Assembly (NCBI GenBank): GCA_945957575.1
Contig: CAMFLW010000001.1
Location: 1 to 64,000 of the forward strand
Direction of reading: 5' to 3'
DNA from: an uncultured Aeromonas sp.
GTDB taxonomy: Bacteria; Pseudomonadota; Gammaproteobacteria; Enterobacterales; Aeromonadaceae
DNA length: 64,000 nt
Positions 1 to 8,906 of the stretch are shown here, piece after piece. Each line of letters begins with the position of its first letter. Position 1 is the first letter of the stretch. The position numbers and the translations under genes are program-made. The notes below the pieces were generated by a model. The model did not search any database and was not told where the DNA came from. It saw nothing but the letters and a program-made list of their open reading frames with translations.

Positions 1-215
1 ATGACGTAACAACACCACTTTTTACGCTATTTTCCCCTGGCCTTGCCTCATCAACAGCCAATCCCCCCTATTGCAGGCATACAGAGACCCTTATTTTTTA
101 ACACTCAAATAGTTTCAAGTGTTCGGGCATATAAGCGGTTCAATCAGGATCATGTTGCGCGGCCCCCACATGAAGGCGTGATGAGATCACAAGCCTGCGA
201 CCTGTTCAAACTTCA

Positions 216-797
216 TTAACAACGTGCGATCCCGCCCTGGCGTTTCGATGCCTTGATCCAGACAACTTCCTTCCCCCCTGACCGGCACACCAGATAGCGG
301 GCAACGGTAAAGAACCAGTCACTCATCCGGTTCAGATAGGGCAGCACCTCGGGATTGATCCGCTCCTCCCGGCTCAAGGTCAGCAGCAAGCGCTCACAAT
401 GACGCACCAGGGTACGCACCACATGCGCTTGCGCCGCAGCACGGGAACCACCTGGCAAGATAAACTGGCGCAACGGTGGCAATGGTTCGCTATAACGATC
501 TATCTGCTGTTCAAGGCGGGTGGTCCAGGCGGCATTAACCTGCCAAATCGCTTCTTGCTGGGCATCGCTGGAGAATGCCAACTCGCCTCCCAGATCAAAC
601 AACTCCTGTTGCAACAGCTGTAAATCAGCCAATAAGCCGACCTCTTGCGACGGCACGTCACAAATCAGCAAGCCGATATGGGAGTTGAGCTCATCGATAT
701 AACCGTAGGTCTCGACCCGCAAATGGTCCTTGGGCAATGAGGTGCCATCGGCTAGCCGGGTCATGCCCTTGTCGCCTTGCCTCGTATATATTCTCAT
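216..797 (-). CDS. PduO-type cob(I)alamin adenosyltransferase
   Basis: Transfers adenosyl from ATP to cob(I)alamin to make adenosylcobalamin in the cytoplasm. The 193-residue protein has the PduO-family layout: an N-terminal TRQGDKG segment (residues 5-11), DELN at 35-38, PGGS at 115-118, RHCERL at 132-137 and YLNRMSDWFF at 154-163. Its length is normal for the family. Its ATG overlaps the stop of the upstream DUF3820 gene by 4 bp (ATGA), so it is probably translationally coupled as the last gene of the tapT-queC-queE run. No other cobalamin genes lie in the window, so it is probably a salvage or maintenance enzyme. The family is confident; the physiological role is inferred. Confidence 0.93.
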   Translation of the reverse strand: MRIYTRQGDKGMTRLADGTSLPKDHLRVETYGYIDELNSHIGLLICDVPSQEVGLLADLQLLQQELFDLGGELAFSSDAQQEAIWQVNAAWTTRLEQQIDRYSEPLPPLRQFILPGGSRAAAQAHVVRTLVRHCERLLLTLSREERINPEVLPYLNRMSDWFFTVARYLVCRSGGKEVVWIKASKRQGGIARC

Positions 798-1024
798 ACC
801 GACATCCTGTTAATAATGGGAATAATCATGGACTCGAGGCCATTGAGCTTGATCTCGTAAGCCAACGCCAGCGTCTGGCCCAATTTACCCGCCGGAAAAC
901 CGCTGCGCGCCATCCACACCAGATAGGGCTCTGGAATATCGATGATGCGCCGCCCCTGATATTTACCGTAAGGCATCTTGTTGGTCAGGGTCAGCAGCAC
1001 CTGTTCGTCGGATAGCCAATCCAT
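794..1024 (-). CDS. DUF3820 family small protein
   Basis: A 76-residue protein starting MDWLSDEQ. It contains the DUF3820 core seen in quorum-regulated virulence-factor-like proteins and at the C-terminus of some exonucleases: MPYGKYQGR followed by IPEPYLVWMARSGFP and GKLGQTLAL. The molecular function is unknown. A longer open frame extends upstream, but those residues overlap queE and do not resemble the family, so the ATG at 1024 was chosen. The start is 1 nt beyond the queE stop and the end overlaps the adenosyltransferase start by 4 bp. This packing indicates one transcript with both neighbours. Confidence 0.85.
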   Translation of the reverse strand: MDWLSDEQVLLTLTNKMPYGKYQGRRIIDIPEPYLVWMARSGFPAGKLGQTLALAYEIKLNGLESMIIPIINRMSV

Positions 1025-1025
1025 A

Positions 1026-1697
1026 TCAATCGATATCCAGATACTTATGAGTCTGGATTGAGAGTCGCCAGTTACGCGCGATGCAGGAATCCATCGCCAA
1101 TTGGGTGGCCCGTGGCTTCTGACTAATCGGCTGCAAGGCAATGACCACATCCGGGCGCAGGTTCGCGGTCGCCAGTAGCGCATCCAGCTCTTCAATATGG
1201 TGCTCGGTGGCCACAGGATGCTTGATCTCGTTGGCCCGCGCCAGCGCCGAGGCCAGCACAGGCAGCCCCCCTTTCATGCCAATTTTGGGGGAAACGGTCA
1301 CCCAGGTCTGCTCATGGGTCTTGATCTCGCTGGTGCCACTGGTTTCAATCTGCACCTGATAACCCGCCGCCAGCAGGGCTGACGAGAGTTCGTGCAGATC
1401 GTAGAGGCAGGGCTCACCCCCGGTGATCACCACATGGCGCGCCTGATAACCCAGATCGCAAAAGCTCTTGATAATCTGCGCGGTGCTGAGTTGGCTCCAG
1501 CAATCGGATTCGTTGGAACGATCCAGCACCGCCTCCTTACCCACTTCACGAGCCGGATCAACAACCCAGGTATGACGGGTATCGCACCAGGGACAGCCCA
1601 CCGGGCAACCCTGCAGGCGAACAAAGATAGCGGGCAGGCCGGTAAAGATGCCCTCCCCCTGGATGGTCTGGAAAATCTCGTTGATTGGGTAGTGCAT
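1026..1697 (-). CDS. queE: 7-carboxy-7-deazaguanine synthase QueE
   Basis: Radical SAM enzyme that converts 6-carboxytetrahydropterin to 7-carboxy-7-deazaguanine in the queuosine precursor (preQ0) pathway. The 223-residue protein has the QueE form of the cluster motif, Cys31-x3-Cys35-x2-Cys38 (CPVGCPWC), then DTRHTW, and the SAM-binding GGEP at 93-96. The start ATG at 1697 gives the family N-terminus MHYPINEIFQTIQGEG; upstream in-frame residues belong to the queC overlap. It lies 61 bp after queC, which supplies the next step, and 1 nt before the DUF3820 gene. A perfect TATAAT in the queC-queE gap may give it its own promoter. Confidence 0.96.
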   Translation of the reverse strand: MHYPINEIFQTIQGEGIFTGLPAIFVRLQGCPVGCPWCDTRHTWVVDPAREVGKEAVLDRSNESDCWSQLSTAQIIKSFCDLGYQARHVVITGGEPCLYDLHELSSALLAAGYQVQIETSGTSEIKTHEQTWVTVSPKIGMKGGLPVLASALARANEIKHPVATEHHIEELDALLATANLRPDVVIALQPISQKPRATQLAMDSCIARNWRLSIQTHKYLDID

Positions 1698-1727
1698 CTC
1701 GATCACGGCTTGTTGCAAAAGTCGCGG

Positions 1728-1733
1728 ATTATA
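1728..1733 (-). promoter_or_regulatory. Putative -10 element before queE
   Basis: A perfect TATAAT on the minus strand lies in the 61-bp gap between queC and queE, about 30 nt upstream of the queE ATG. No good -35 hexamer is visible at 16-18 bp, so this is a weak internal promoter candidate that could allow queE and the genes after it to be expressed separately from queC. Confidence 0.35.
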
Positions 1734-1758
1734 CCCCAAGCCACGGCAAGACGCAGGC

Positions 1759-2466
1759 TCACTCTGCGCTTTTCTCGCCCAGCCCGGTTTTCTCAAACAA
1801 CCTAGCCATGATGCCCACCTTGTCGGCCAGATAGTTGTTCAGGCCGCGACTGCGCAGTTCACACGCAGGACACGTGCCGCAACCATCACCGGCAATGCCG
1901 TTGTAGCAGGTCAGGGTCTGCTGGCGCACCGTGTCGAGGTGACCATAGTGATCAGCCAGTGCCCAGGTCTCGGCCTTGTCGAGCCACATCAAGGGAGTTT
2001 CAAAACGGATGCCGCGATCCAGCCCCAGCGACACCGCCTGATTGAGGGCCTTGACGAACTCGTCACGGCAATCGGGATAGCCGGAGAAATCGGTCTCGCA
2101 CACACCGGTGATCACCGCTTCGGCACCCACCTGATAGGCATAGATGGAGGCCAGGGTCAGGAACAGGATATTGCGGCCCGGCACGAAGGTGTTGGGCAGC
2201 CCGTTATCCTGCAGCTCGCAGCTGACTGGAATGTCGTCACGGGTCAGGGCAGAGACAGCCAGCTCATTGAGCAGCGTTACATCCATCACCTTGTGGGCGG
2301 CAATCCCCAGTGCACTGCCCAGGCGGCGCGCGGTGTCGATCTCTTCCCGATGGCGCTGGCCATAGTCGAAGGTAATGGCGTGCACTTCATCATACCGGGC
2401 CAATGCCTGCACCAGACAAGTAGTGCTGTCCTGACCGCCGCTGAAAACCACGACTGCTTTTTTCAT
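1759..2466 (-). CDS. queC: 7-cyano-7-deazaguanine synthase QueC
   Basis: ATP-dependent enzyme that turns 7-carboxy-7-deazaguanine into preQ0. The 235-residue protein has the PP-loop SGGQDS at 9-14 and the C-terminal zinc site made by Cys187, Cys196, Cys199 and Cys202. The ATG at 2466 is preceded by AAGGAG at a good distance, and the resulting N-terminus [11 protein letters not shown] matches the family. It lies 20 bp after tapT and 61 bp before queE, its pathway partner, all on the minus strand. Confidence 0.97.
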   Translation of the reverse strand: MKKAVVVFSGGQDSTTCLVQALARYDEVHAITFDYGQRHREEIDTARRLGSALGIAAHKVMDVTLLNELAVSALTRDDIPVSCELQDNGLPNTFVPGRNILFLTLASIYAYQVGAEAVITGVCETDFSGYPDCRDEFVKALNQAVSLGLDRGIRFETPLMWLDKAETWALADHYGHLDTVRQQTLTCYNGIAGDGCGTCPACELRSRGLNNYLADKVGIMARLFEKTGLGEKSAE

Positions 2467-2486
2467 CTTGATAACTCCTTGAATTG

Positions 2487-3110
2487 TCACGCGCGGCGGC
2501 CTTCGGCAAAGTCCTGCCACTGGGTATTCAACCGATTGAACAGGGTCAGCAAGGGCGCATAGCGCTCCGGCGTCCCCTCCCACCGGGACAAGAGGTGATA
2601 GCCCGCCTCTATGGTAGAGAGGGCATCGGGAAAGGGTTTCTTGCGAATGGCATATTGGCCGGCAATGGCACCAATGCCGATGCGGGGCAAGCGGGCCAGT
2701 GCCGGGTTGCTCTGCAACATGCGATAGGCTTTGCGCCAGGTGCCGTCGAGCAAAATAAAGGCGACAGATGCGGACCCAGGGGATTCACTCTCCCACCGTT
2801 GGCGAAGATCGGTCAGCGAAATGGCCTCCTCATCTGGCCAGAGTAGATAGCAGCGACGGGAAGGATCTGCGAGCAGTCCGAGCAGCCACTCATCGCGGGA
2901 AAAATCCTCCCCCACATGGATATCGCACTGCTGCAGAGAGGCTGCCAGTAGCGCCGCGGTCCCCTTGGGATGAGCCACCTCGCTGGGGTGCTGCAAGATG
3001 TAGAGAGGCGTGTGATTGTCAACCGGCGCAATATAATCGCACAGGCAGGCTTTGAGAGCACGGGTGCAACGTGTACAGTATCGACTGTTCTTGTCGCTGG
3101 ACTGTTTCAT
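2487..3110 (-). CDS. tapT: DTW-domain tRNA-uridine aminocarboxypropyltransferase (TapT/YfiP type)
   Basis: Expected to transfer the 3-amino-3-carboxypropyl group of SAM to a tRNA uridine (acp3U). The 207-residue protein has an N-terminal Cys cluster (C12, C15, C22, C24) and the family-defining DGTW at 122-125, followed by RKAYRML. The start ATG at 3110 is used because the Cys cluster begins at once after it; an upstream in-frame start would run into the divergent rhombosortase gene. It is the first gene of the minus-strand tRNA-modification run with queC and queE. Its start codon overlaps that of the divergent rrtA gene. Confidence 0.88.
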   Translation of the reverse strand: MKQSSDKNSRYCTRCTRALKACLCDYIAPVDNHTPLYILQHPSEVAHPKGTAALLAASLQQCDIHVGEDFSRDEWLLGLLADPSRRCYLLWPDEEAISLTDLRQRWESESPGSASVAFILLDGTWRKAYRMLQSNPALARLPRIGIGAIAGQYAIRKKPFPDALSTIEAGYHLLSRWEGTPERYAPLLTLFNRLNTQWQDFAEGRRA

Positions 3111-3702
3111 GTTGTCAGACAAATCTGGATTACTCTGGGTTATCACGCTCTCTCTCACCAGCTTGCTACTCTTTTTTACCGTTCCCAATCTTCAGTTATC
3201 CTTCGATCGGCCCTCGATCGCCGGGGGCGAAGGGTGGCGGATCATAACAGGCAACCTGGCCCATACCAATCTGTGGCACCTGCTGCTCAATCTAAGTGGC
3301 CTCGCCATTCTCTATAGTCTGTTTCGCGACTATCTGGGTGGGGCTCGCCTACCGTTGCTGATGTTGCTGCTCTGGTTGGCTGTGGGCTTGGGGATCTGGT
3401 GGTGGTGCCCGCAGACCCATTGGTATATGGGGCTATCCGGCTCGCTGCATGGCCTGTTTGTCTGGGGAGCGATGCAGGATATTCGCCACGGACGCCGCAC
3501 ATCGGGCTGGCTGCTGCTGGCAGGGATGGGGCTCAAACTGGTGATGGACTTCTACAACGCAGGAGAGGGCCCGATCTCCACCCTGATCAATGCCAGGGTA
3601 CACATCGGCTCTCATCTTATCGGGGCCGGTGCAGGCCTGTTGTTCGGCCTGCACCGCGTATCACTGAGTGAGCCCGTTACGCACCAGCCAGCTCGGCATT
3701 GA
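3109..3702 (+). CDS. rrtA: Rhombosortase (GlyGly-CTERM processing rhomboid protease)
   Basis: Small intramembrane serine protease of the rhomboid family; rhombosortases process proteins with a C-terminal GlyGly-CTERM anchor in type II secretion-rich bacteria. The 197 residues contain about six membrane segments, the nucleophile motif GLSG with Ser110 (followed by SLHG), and the catalytic His169 in SHLIGAGAG. Conserved WHLLLNLSG lies near 56-64. The start ATG at 3109 overlaps the tapT start on the other strand; an upstream in-frame ATG at 3052 would add tapT-antisense residues. The 3' end overlaps the convergent pyrF gene by 26 bp. No GlyGly-CTERM substrate was recognised in this window. Confidence 0.85.
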   Translation: MLSDKSGLLWVITLSLTSLLLFFTVPNLQLSFDRPSIAGGEGWRIITGNLAHTNLWHLLLNLSGLAILYSLFRDYLGGARLPLLMLLLWLAVGLGIWWWCPQTHWYMGLSGSLHGLFVWGAMQDIRHGRRTSGWLLLAGMGLKLVMDFYNAGEGPISTLINARVHIGSHLIGAGAGLLFGLHRVSLSEPVTHQPARH

Positions 3703-4378
3703 TACTGGCGAGCATGGCGGCAGGATCGGCAGCCTGGGTGATGGGGCGACCGATAACCAGATAATCGGCACCCGCCTCGACCGCCGCTTTGGGTGTCATC
3801 ACCCGGCGTTGATCTCCCGCAGCTGAACCGGTCGGGCGAATACCCGGGGTCACCAGCTTGAAATCGGCGCCCAGCAAGGCTTTCAGCTCATGGGCCTCGT
3901 TGGCAGAACAGACCACCCCATCCAGACCGGATGCCTTGGTCAGGGTAGCCAGCCGGATCACCTGCTCGGCCGGGCTCACATCCAGGCCAAGTGGGATCAT
4001 GTCGGACTGCTCCATGCTGGTCAGTACGGTCACGCCGATCAGCAGGGGCGCCTTATCGCCATAAGGCAGCAAGGCCTCTTTGGCGGCTCGCATCATCCGC
4101 TCACCACCGCTGGCATGCACGTTGACCATCCAGACACCGAGTTCGGCACTGGCTGCCACCGCTTTGGCCACGGTATTGGGGATATCGTGAAACTTCAGAT
4201 CCAGAAAGACATCAAATCCCTTGGCCACCAACTGGCGTACAAACTGCGGGCCAAACAGGGTAAACATCTCCTTGCCTACCTTGAGACGGCACTGGGCCGG
4301 AGAGATACGTTCAACGAACGCTAAGGCATCTGCCTCGCGCTGATAATCCAGCGCTACCAGTACTTTGGGATCTTGCAT
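3677..4378 (-). CDS. pyrF: Orotidine-5'-phosphate decarboxylase
   Basis: Decarboxylates OMP to UMP, the last step of pyrimidine synthesis. The 233-residue TIM-barrel protein has the signature DLKFHDIP starting at Asp60, with the catalytic Asp-Lys-Asp set (D60, K62, D65). Length matches gammaproteobacterial PyrF. It follows lapB by 18 bp on the minus strand, the same lapA-lapB-pyrF order as in E. coli, so it is likely transcribed with lapAB. Its end overlaps convergent rrtA by 26 bp, so transcripts of the two genes may overlap. Confidence 0.98.
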   Translation of the reverse strand: MQDPKVLVALDYQREADALAFVERISPAQCRLKVGKEMFTLFGPQFVRQLVAKGFDVFLDLKFHDIPNTVAKAVAASAELGVWMVNVHASGGERMMRAAKEALLPYGDKAPLLIGVTVLTSMEQSDMIPLGLDVSPAEQVIRLATLTKASGLDGVVCSANEAHELKALLGADFKLVTPGIRPTGSAAGDQRRVMTPKAAVEAGADYLVIGRPITQAADPAAMLASINAELAGA

Positions 4379-4396
4379 CTCACATCCTATTGCTTG

Positions 4397-5563
4397 TTAT
4401 TCACCGTCCAGACCACGGATCGGCTTGATGGAACCCCACTGGCGACAAGACGGGCACTGCCAGAACAACGAGTGAGTGGCAAAGCCGCACTGCCGACACT
4501 TGTGGGTTGACTTGATTTTGATCTGCTCGCCGACCAGCTGTTGCAGCAGTTCGAGGCTCTCCTTGGCAGGCCCCTCCTCCGCACTGGCCAGCTGAAAACC
4601 TACCAACTGGTAAAAACCTTTCATCGACGGATGACGCCGCAGCTGACGCAGCACCAGTGAACGGGCCTGGCTCAGGCCATCACGCTCTTCAACCAGCTTG
4701 GCAAGGGCCAAGGTCACGCTGACGCCGGCATGATCTTCCACCGCCTTTTCAAGCAGCGGGATCAACGCAGGCGTGCGGCCCAACTGCTGATAGCACTCGA
4801 GCAACATAGGCATTGCTTCGGACGCAAAATCGATATCCTGCTCGAACACCCGCAGCAACTCCTTGCTGGCCTGTTCATACTCCCTCTCTTCCATTGCCAA
4901 CTCAGCCAGACGCAGGCTGGCACGGGCACAGCCTGAATTGACGTTGAGCGCCCGCTTGAGCTTGGCCAAAGCTTCCCCTTTCTTGCCCTCGCGCAGCGCA
5001 CTTTCAGCCTGCTCGCAATAAAAGTGGGAGATAGGTTCGGCCAGCTTCTTGCCCGGAAATTTTTGCAGACGAATCGCCACATCAATGGCCTTGTCCCAAT
5101 CCCGCAACTGCTGATGGATGATCAACAGCTGTGCCAACGCTGTCTCTTCAAAATCGCTGTCGTCACACAGCTCATTCCAGAGCGCTTCAGCCCGATCGAG
5201 CAGACCGGCAGCCAGAAAGTCGCGAGCCAACTCCTGCAAGGCAAGCTGACGCTGCTCACGGGTTAGTTGGCGGGTCACCAGGTTCTGGTGGATCTTGATG
5301 GCGCGGTCCACCTCGCCACGCTGGCGAAACAGGTTGCCGAGGGAGAGGTGGGTTTCGATGGTTTCACTGTCCACCTCGAGCAGCTGGATAAAGAGATCCA
5401 CCGCCTTGTCGGATTCATCAGACAGCAAATAGTTGAGGCCCGCTACATATTGGCGGGAAAACTGGTTACTCTGTTTCTGGGTGTCCTGGCGAACACTCCT
5501 GCGCCCCATATACCAGCCATAACCGGCGGCGATGGGCAACAGCAGGAAAAGCAGTTCAAGCAT
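4397..5563 (-). CDS. lapB: Lipopolysaccharide assembly protein B
   Basis: Inner-membrane TPR protein that, in E. coli, helps FtsH degrade LpxC and so limits lipid A synthesis. The 388-residue protein has an N-terminal membrane anchor (about residues 1-16), a long series of TPR repeats in the cytoplasm, and a C-terminal rubredoxin-like metal site of two CxxC pairs (C356/C359 and C370/C373). Order and length match E. coli YciM/LapB. It lies 9 bp after lapA and 18 bp before pyrF, and is probably co-transcribed from the sigma32-like promoter upstream of lapA. Confidence 0.97.
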   Translation of the reverse strand: MLELLFLLLPIAAGYGWYMGRRSVRQDTQKQSNQFSRQYVAGLNYLLSDESDKAVDLFIQLLEVDSETIETHLSLGNLFRQRGEVDRAIKIHQNLVTRQLTREQRQLALQELARDFLAAGLLDRAEALWNELCDDSDFEETALAQLLIIHQQLRDWDKAIDVAIRLQKFPGKKLAEPISHFYCEQAESALREGKKGEALAKLKRALNVNSGCARASLRLAELAMEEREYEQASKELLRVFEQDIDFASEAMPMLLECYQQLGRTPALIPLLEKAVEDHAGVSVTLALAKLVEERDGLSQARSLVLRQLRRHPSMKGFYQLVGFQLASAEEGPAKESLELLQQLVGEQIKIKSTHKCRQCGFATHSLFWQCPSCRQWGSIKPIRGLDGE

Positions 5564-5572
5564 TGAGGAACA

Positions 5573-5857
5573 TTATTCCTTACCCGGTGACCGGGCCAGC
5601 TCCAACTCGCGGGATTGACGACGCATGGTACGGTTGAGGGTGCGATTTTGCATTTTCAGACGCAGGAACAGCAGGCCAAATACCAGCCAGCCAAGCAAAA
5701 AACCGCCAGCGAAGAAGAAGCCCAACAACATGGCAAGCGAGAACTCCCCCTGAGCGATCAGGTAATTGAACTGAACCAACTGGCCATTTTGTGAGCCCAG
5801 CGCCAGGGTCAGAAGAAATACCACCACCAACGGAATAAGGGCCAAAATACGCTTCAT
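5573..5857 (-). CDS. lapA: Lipopolysaccharide assembly protein A
   Basis: Small inner-membrane partner of LapB in control of LPS synthesis. The 94 residues show two membrane segments (about 3-20 and 40-65) and a basic C-terminal cytoplasmic tail (RLKMQNRTLNRTMRRQSREL), as in E. coli YciS. It has a GGGAGCTCTT-type ribosome binding site just upstream. It is the first gene of lapA-lapB-pyrF, separated from ihfB by a terminator and by a region with a heat-shock-like promoter. Confidence 0.94.
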   Translation of the reverse strand: MKRILALIPLVVVFLLTLALGSQNGQLVQFNYLIAQGEFSLAMLLGFFFAGGFLLGWLVFGLLFLRLKMQNRTLNRTMRRQSRELELARSPGKE

Positions 5858-5923
5858 AAGAGCTCCCTGTCAGTATCTAATGAGAGGCTGATTATCCTTA
5901 AAATCACAGGCAGACTCTAGAGT

Positions 5924-5950
5924 GAATGGGAAAAGAGTTTGATAAACAAG
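5924..5950 (-). promoter_or_regulatory. Putative sigma32 (heat-shock) promoter of lapAB
   Basis: On the minus strand CTTGTTT (5944-5950) is followed after 12 bp by TCCCATTC (5924-5931), resembling the sigma32 consensus CTTGAAA-N(11-15)-CCCATNT. It lies about 65 bp upstream of the lapA ATG and downstream of the ihfB terminator, so it is placed to drive lapA-lapB-pyrF. E. coli lapAB is known to have a heat-shock promoter, which supports the reading. Confidence 0.55.
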
Positions 5951-5979
5951 ATGGTTGGCACGATTTGTGTGCCAAAAAC

Positions 5980-6004
5980 AAAAAAGGCATACCCGAGGTA
6001 TGCC
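5980..6004 (-). terminator. Rho-independent terminator of ihfB
   Basis: Eight-bp perfect stem (GGCATACC / GGTATGCC, 5986-5993 and 5997-6004) with a 3-nt loop, followed on the minus strand by a T-run at 5980-5985. It starts about 10 nt after the ihfB stop. Confidence 0.85.
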
Positions 6005-6014
6005 CATTTCTGCA

Positions 6015-6299
6015 TTATTCAATGATGTTGACGCGCTCGCGCAGCTCTTTACCAGGTTTGAAGTGCGGGACATATTTCCCGGTCAGTTCAACCTTGTCCC
6101 CGGTCTTGGGGTTGCGTCCCACACGGGGCGCACGATAGTGCAGTGAAAAACTGCCAAATCCGCGGATTTCAATCCGGTCGCCGTTTTGCAAGGTCGACGC
6201 CATCTGTTCAAGGATCTCCTTGATGGCGGCTTCGACATCCTTGGCCGGCATATGCATGCGGCTGGATGCCAGTTGTTCGATGAGATCTGATTTGGTCAT
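6015..6299 (-). CDS. ihfB: Integration host factor subunit beta
   Basis: DNA-bending nucleoid protein that pairs with IhfA. The 94 residues match IHF-beta throughout, including the DNA-binding beta-arm with [11 protein letters not shown] and the [14 protein letters not shown]-terminus. The ATG at 6299 is chosen because GGAAGGAG lies just upstream and the family N-terminus is [10 protein letters not shown]; a longer open frame adds 13 unrelated residues. It lies downstream of rpsA, the usual gammaproteobacterial position, but the rpsA terminator between them means it may rely on read-through or its own promoter. Confidence 0.98.
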   Translation of the reverse strand: MTKSDLIEQLASSRMHMPAKDVEAAIKEILEQMASTLQNGDRIEIRGFGSFSLHYRAPRVGRNPKTGDKVELTGKYVPHFKPGKELRERVNIIE

Positions 6300-6351
6300 A
6301 ACGTTAAATCTCCTTCCCCGATCACATGCAATATTCATTTTGCCAGGATAA

Positions 6352-6378
6352 AAAAGGGCGGCGCAATGCCGCCCTTTT
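6352..6378 (-). terminator. Terminator or attenuator after rpsA
   Basis: Eleven-bp stem (AAAAGGGCGGC at 6352-6362 with its complement at 6368-6378) and a 5-nt loop; the stem's own A/T end supplies the T-run on the minus strand. It begins 14 nt after the rpsA stop and lies 53 bp upstream of the ihfB start, so it should separate the two genes at least partly. Confidence 0.85.
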
Positions 6379-6391
6379 CTTGCATCAAGGA

Positions 6392-8062
6392 TTACTCACC
6401 CTTGGCGGCTTTGAACGCTTCCATCATAGCATTGCTGAACACAACTTCTTCTTGTTGGTTCAGGCTATCGATAGCAACACGCTCATCAGCCTCGTCCTTA
6501 GCACGGACAGACAGGCTTACGGTACGGTTCTTACGATCAACGCCCATGAATTTAGCTTCTACTTCGTCACCAACAGACAGCACCAGAGTGGCGTCTTCTA
6601 CGCGGTCACGAGCAGCGTCGGAGGCACGCAGGTAGCCTTCTACGCCATCAGCCAGTTCGATAACGGCACCTTTGGCATCAACCTCGGTAACCTTACCCTT
6701 CACGATAGCACCTTTCTTGTTGTCAGCCAGGTACTTGTTGAACGGGTCTTCTTCGATCTGCTTGACACCCAGGGAGATGCGCTCACGCTCCGGATCCACT
6801 TGCAGAACAACGGCTTCGATCTCGTCGCCTTTCTTGAATTCACGCACGGCTTCTTCGCCCTGGTTGTTCCAGGAGATGTCAGACAGGTGAACCAGGCCGT
6901 CGATGCCGCCATCCAGACCGATGAAGATACCGAAGTCAGTGATGGACTTGATCTTGCCGGAAACACGGTCGCCCTTGGCGTGAGTTTCGGCAAACAGCTG
7001 CCACGGGTTGGATTTGCACTGCTTCAGACCCAGGGAGATACGACGACGCTCTTCGTCGATGTCCAGAACCATCACGTCAACCACGTCGCCAACGTTAACA
7101 ACTTTGGACGGGTGGATGTTCTTGTTGGTCCAATCCATCTCGGATACGTGTACCAGGCCTTCAACGCCTTCTTCGATTTCAACGAAGCAGCCGTAGTCGG
7201 TCAGGTTGGTCACGCGGCCAGACAGACGGGTGGTCTCCGGGTAGCGCTTGGCGATAGCAACCCAGGGATCTTCGCCCAGCTGCTTCAGACCCAGGGATAC
7301 ACGGGTACGCTCGCGGTCGAACTTCAGAACCTTGACAGCGATCTCGTCGCCAACGTTGACGATTTCGGAAGGATGCTTAACGCGCTTCCACGCCATGTCG
7401 GTGATGTGCAGCAGGCCGTCAACACCGCCCAGATCTACGAATGCACCGTAGTCGGTCAGGTTCTTGACGATACCCTTAACTTCTTGACCTTCTTGCAGGT
7501 TAGCCAGCAGGCTTTCACGCTCGGAGGTGTTCTCGGTCTCGATCACGGCACGACGGGAAACAACAACGTTGTTGCGCTTCTGGTCCAGCTTGATGACTTT
7601 GAACTCGAGTTCTTTGTTTTCCAGGTGAGCGGTGTCACGGATCGGACGCACGTCAACCAGAGAACCCGGCAGGAAGGCACGGATGCCGTTCAGTTCAACG
7701 GTGAAACCACCCTTGACCTTGCCGTTGATGATACCGATAACGGTAGCTTGCTCTTCGTAAGCCTTCTCAAGCTGCAGCCAGGCTTCGTGGCGCTTGGCTT
7801 TTTCGCGGGACAGCTTGGTTTCGCCGAAACCATCTTCGATAGAGTCCAGAGCCACGTCAACGGAGTCGCCTACGTTGATTTCCAGCTCGCCCATGGCGTT
7901 CTTGAATTCTTCAGCCGGGATAGCGGACTCGGATTTCAGACCGGCGTCAACCAGTACGAAACCGTTCTCGATAGCAACGACAGTACCCTTGACGATGGAA
8001 CCTTGACGGGTTTCAACGGCGTTCAGGGACTCTTCAAAGAGTTGAGCAAAAGATTCGATCAT
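6392..8062 (-). CDS. rpsA: 30S ribosomal protein S1
   Basis: Binds mRNA on the 30S subunit and is needed to start translation on weak or structured leaders. The 556-residue protein carries six S1 domains in series, with repeated GxVxxxxDYGxFV-type strands (for example [15 protein letters not shown] and [16 protein letters not shown]). The length matches E. coli S1 (557). The start at 8062 gives [13 protein letters not shown] as expected. There is no purine-rich Shine-Dalgarno sequence in front of the ATG (GTGACATAAACAATG), which fits the known SD-poor, autoregulated rpsA leader of gammaproteobacteria. It lies 94 bp after cmk. Confidence 0.99.
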   Translation of the reverse strand: MIESFAQLFEESLNAVETRQGSIVKGTVVAIENGFVLVDAGLKSESAIPAEEFKNAMGELEINVGDSVDVALDSIEDGFGETKLSREKAKRHEAWLQLEKAYEEQATVIGIINGKVKGGFTVELNGIRAFLPGSLVDVRPIRDTAHLENKELEFKVIKLDQKRNNVVVSRRAVIETENTSERESLLANLQEGQEVKGIVKNLTDYGAFVDLGGVDGLLHITDMAWKRVKHPSEIVNVGDEIAVKVLKFDRERTRVSLGLKQLGEDPWVAIAKRYPETTRLSGRVTNLTDYGCFVEIEEGVEGLVHVSEMDWTNKNIHPSKVVNVGDVVDVMVLDIDEERRRISLGLKQCKSNPWQLFAETHAKGDRVSGKIKSITDFGIFIGLDGGIDGLVHLSDISWNNQGEEAVREFKKGDEIEAVVLQVDPERERISLGVKQIEEDPFNKYLADNKKGAIVKGKVTEVDAKGAVIELADGVEGYLRASDAARDRVEDATLVLSVGDEVEAKFMGVDRKNRTVSLSVRAKDEADERVAIDSLNQQEEVVFSNAMMEAFKAAKGE

Positions 8063-8156
8063 TGTTTATGTCACAAATGAAACATCCACTTGCAATCCTG
8101 CACAAGCGGGGCTGTTTTAAATAATCTGCGCCATCCTTGGTGCAGACGACCGGATG

Positions 8157-8849
8157 TCAGCTTGCGCTGGCATCACCAAGTTGTTGCTCTGCATAGGCGA
8201 GCACCGTTGCCAGCACTTCATCTATGGTCATGGCGGTAGAGTCTACCACCAGAGCATCTTCCGCCGCTTTCAGGGGTGCAGTAGCGCGATTTCTATCGCG
8301 ATCGTCACGCTCCCGAATCTCGGTTAAAAGACGCTCAAAGTTAACATCAAAGCCCTTATCTTGCAACTGCTTATAGCGGCGTTGGGCCCGTTCTTCGGCA
8401 CTGGCGTCGAGGAAAATCTTCACCTCGGCCTCGGGGAAAACCACGGTGCCCATATCACGACCGTCGGCAATCAGACCCGGGGCCTGACGAAATGCCCGCT
8501 GGCGGCGCAACAAGGCTTCGCGCACCCGGGGGAAGGCGGCGATTTTGCTGGCGGCATTTCCCACCTCTTCGGTGCGGATAGTGCGGGAGACATCTTCCCC
8601 CTCCAGAATTACCTTGACCAGATCGCCCTCAACCTGAAATTGCACATCCAGATTGGCGGCCAGCGGCACCAGTGAGGCTTCACTGTCCAGCTCTACATCG
8701 TGATGCAGGGCGGCCAAGGACAACACCCGATAGATGGCGCCCGAGTCCAGCAAGTGCCAACCCAGCTTCTCAGCAAGCAGCTGACACAAGGTGCCTTTAC
8801 CTGCACCACTGGGGCCATCAATTGTCATTACGGGGGCCATCTGAGGCAT
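8157..8849 (-). CDS. cmk: Cytidylate kinase
   Basis: Phosphorylates CMP and dCMP with ATP in the cytoplasm. The 230-residue protein has the P-loop GPSGAGKGT at 12-20, the CMP-binding [11 protein letters not shown] segment and the [14 protein letters not shown] lid. The ATG at 8849 ([12 protein letters not shown]) is preceded by GGAG 7 nt upstream; another ATG three codons on is possible. It is the first gene of the cmk-rpsA-ihfB block and diverges from ribA. A sigma70-like promoter lies about 58 bp upstream. Confidence 0.97.
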   Translation of the reverse strand: MPQMAPVMTIDGPSGAGKGTLCQLLAEKLGWHLLDSGAIYRVLSLAALHHDVELDSEASLVPLAANLDVQFQVEGDLVKVILEGEDVSRTIRTEEVGNAASKIAAFPRVREALLRRQRAFRQAPGLIADGRDMGTVVFPEAEVKIFLDASAEERAQRRYKQLQDKGFDVNFERLLTEIRERDDRDRNRATAPLKAAEDALVVDSTAMTIDEVLATVLAYAEQQLGDASAS

Positions 8850-8906
8850 AACTTCTCTCCTGCACTGTGTTGCTCCCATCCCGAAGGGGTGGGTTAATGG
8901 GCGCCG

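Noticed and set aside
1..215. Gene or RNA at the left edge
   Set aside because: Only a weak AGGC...GTGAT/ATCAC...GCCT hairpin near 172-197 is visible; no open frame or RNA motif is supported.
6326..8080. A 584-codon open frame on the plus strand opposite rpsA
   Set aside because: It lies entirely antisense to ribosomal protein S1, has no ribosome binding site and reads as repetitive nonsense mirroring the S1 repeats. It reflects the codon use of rpsA.
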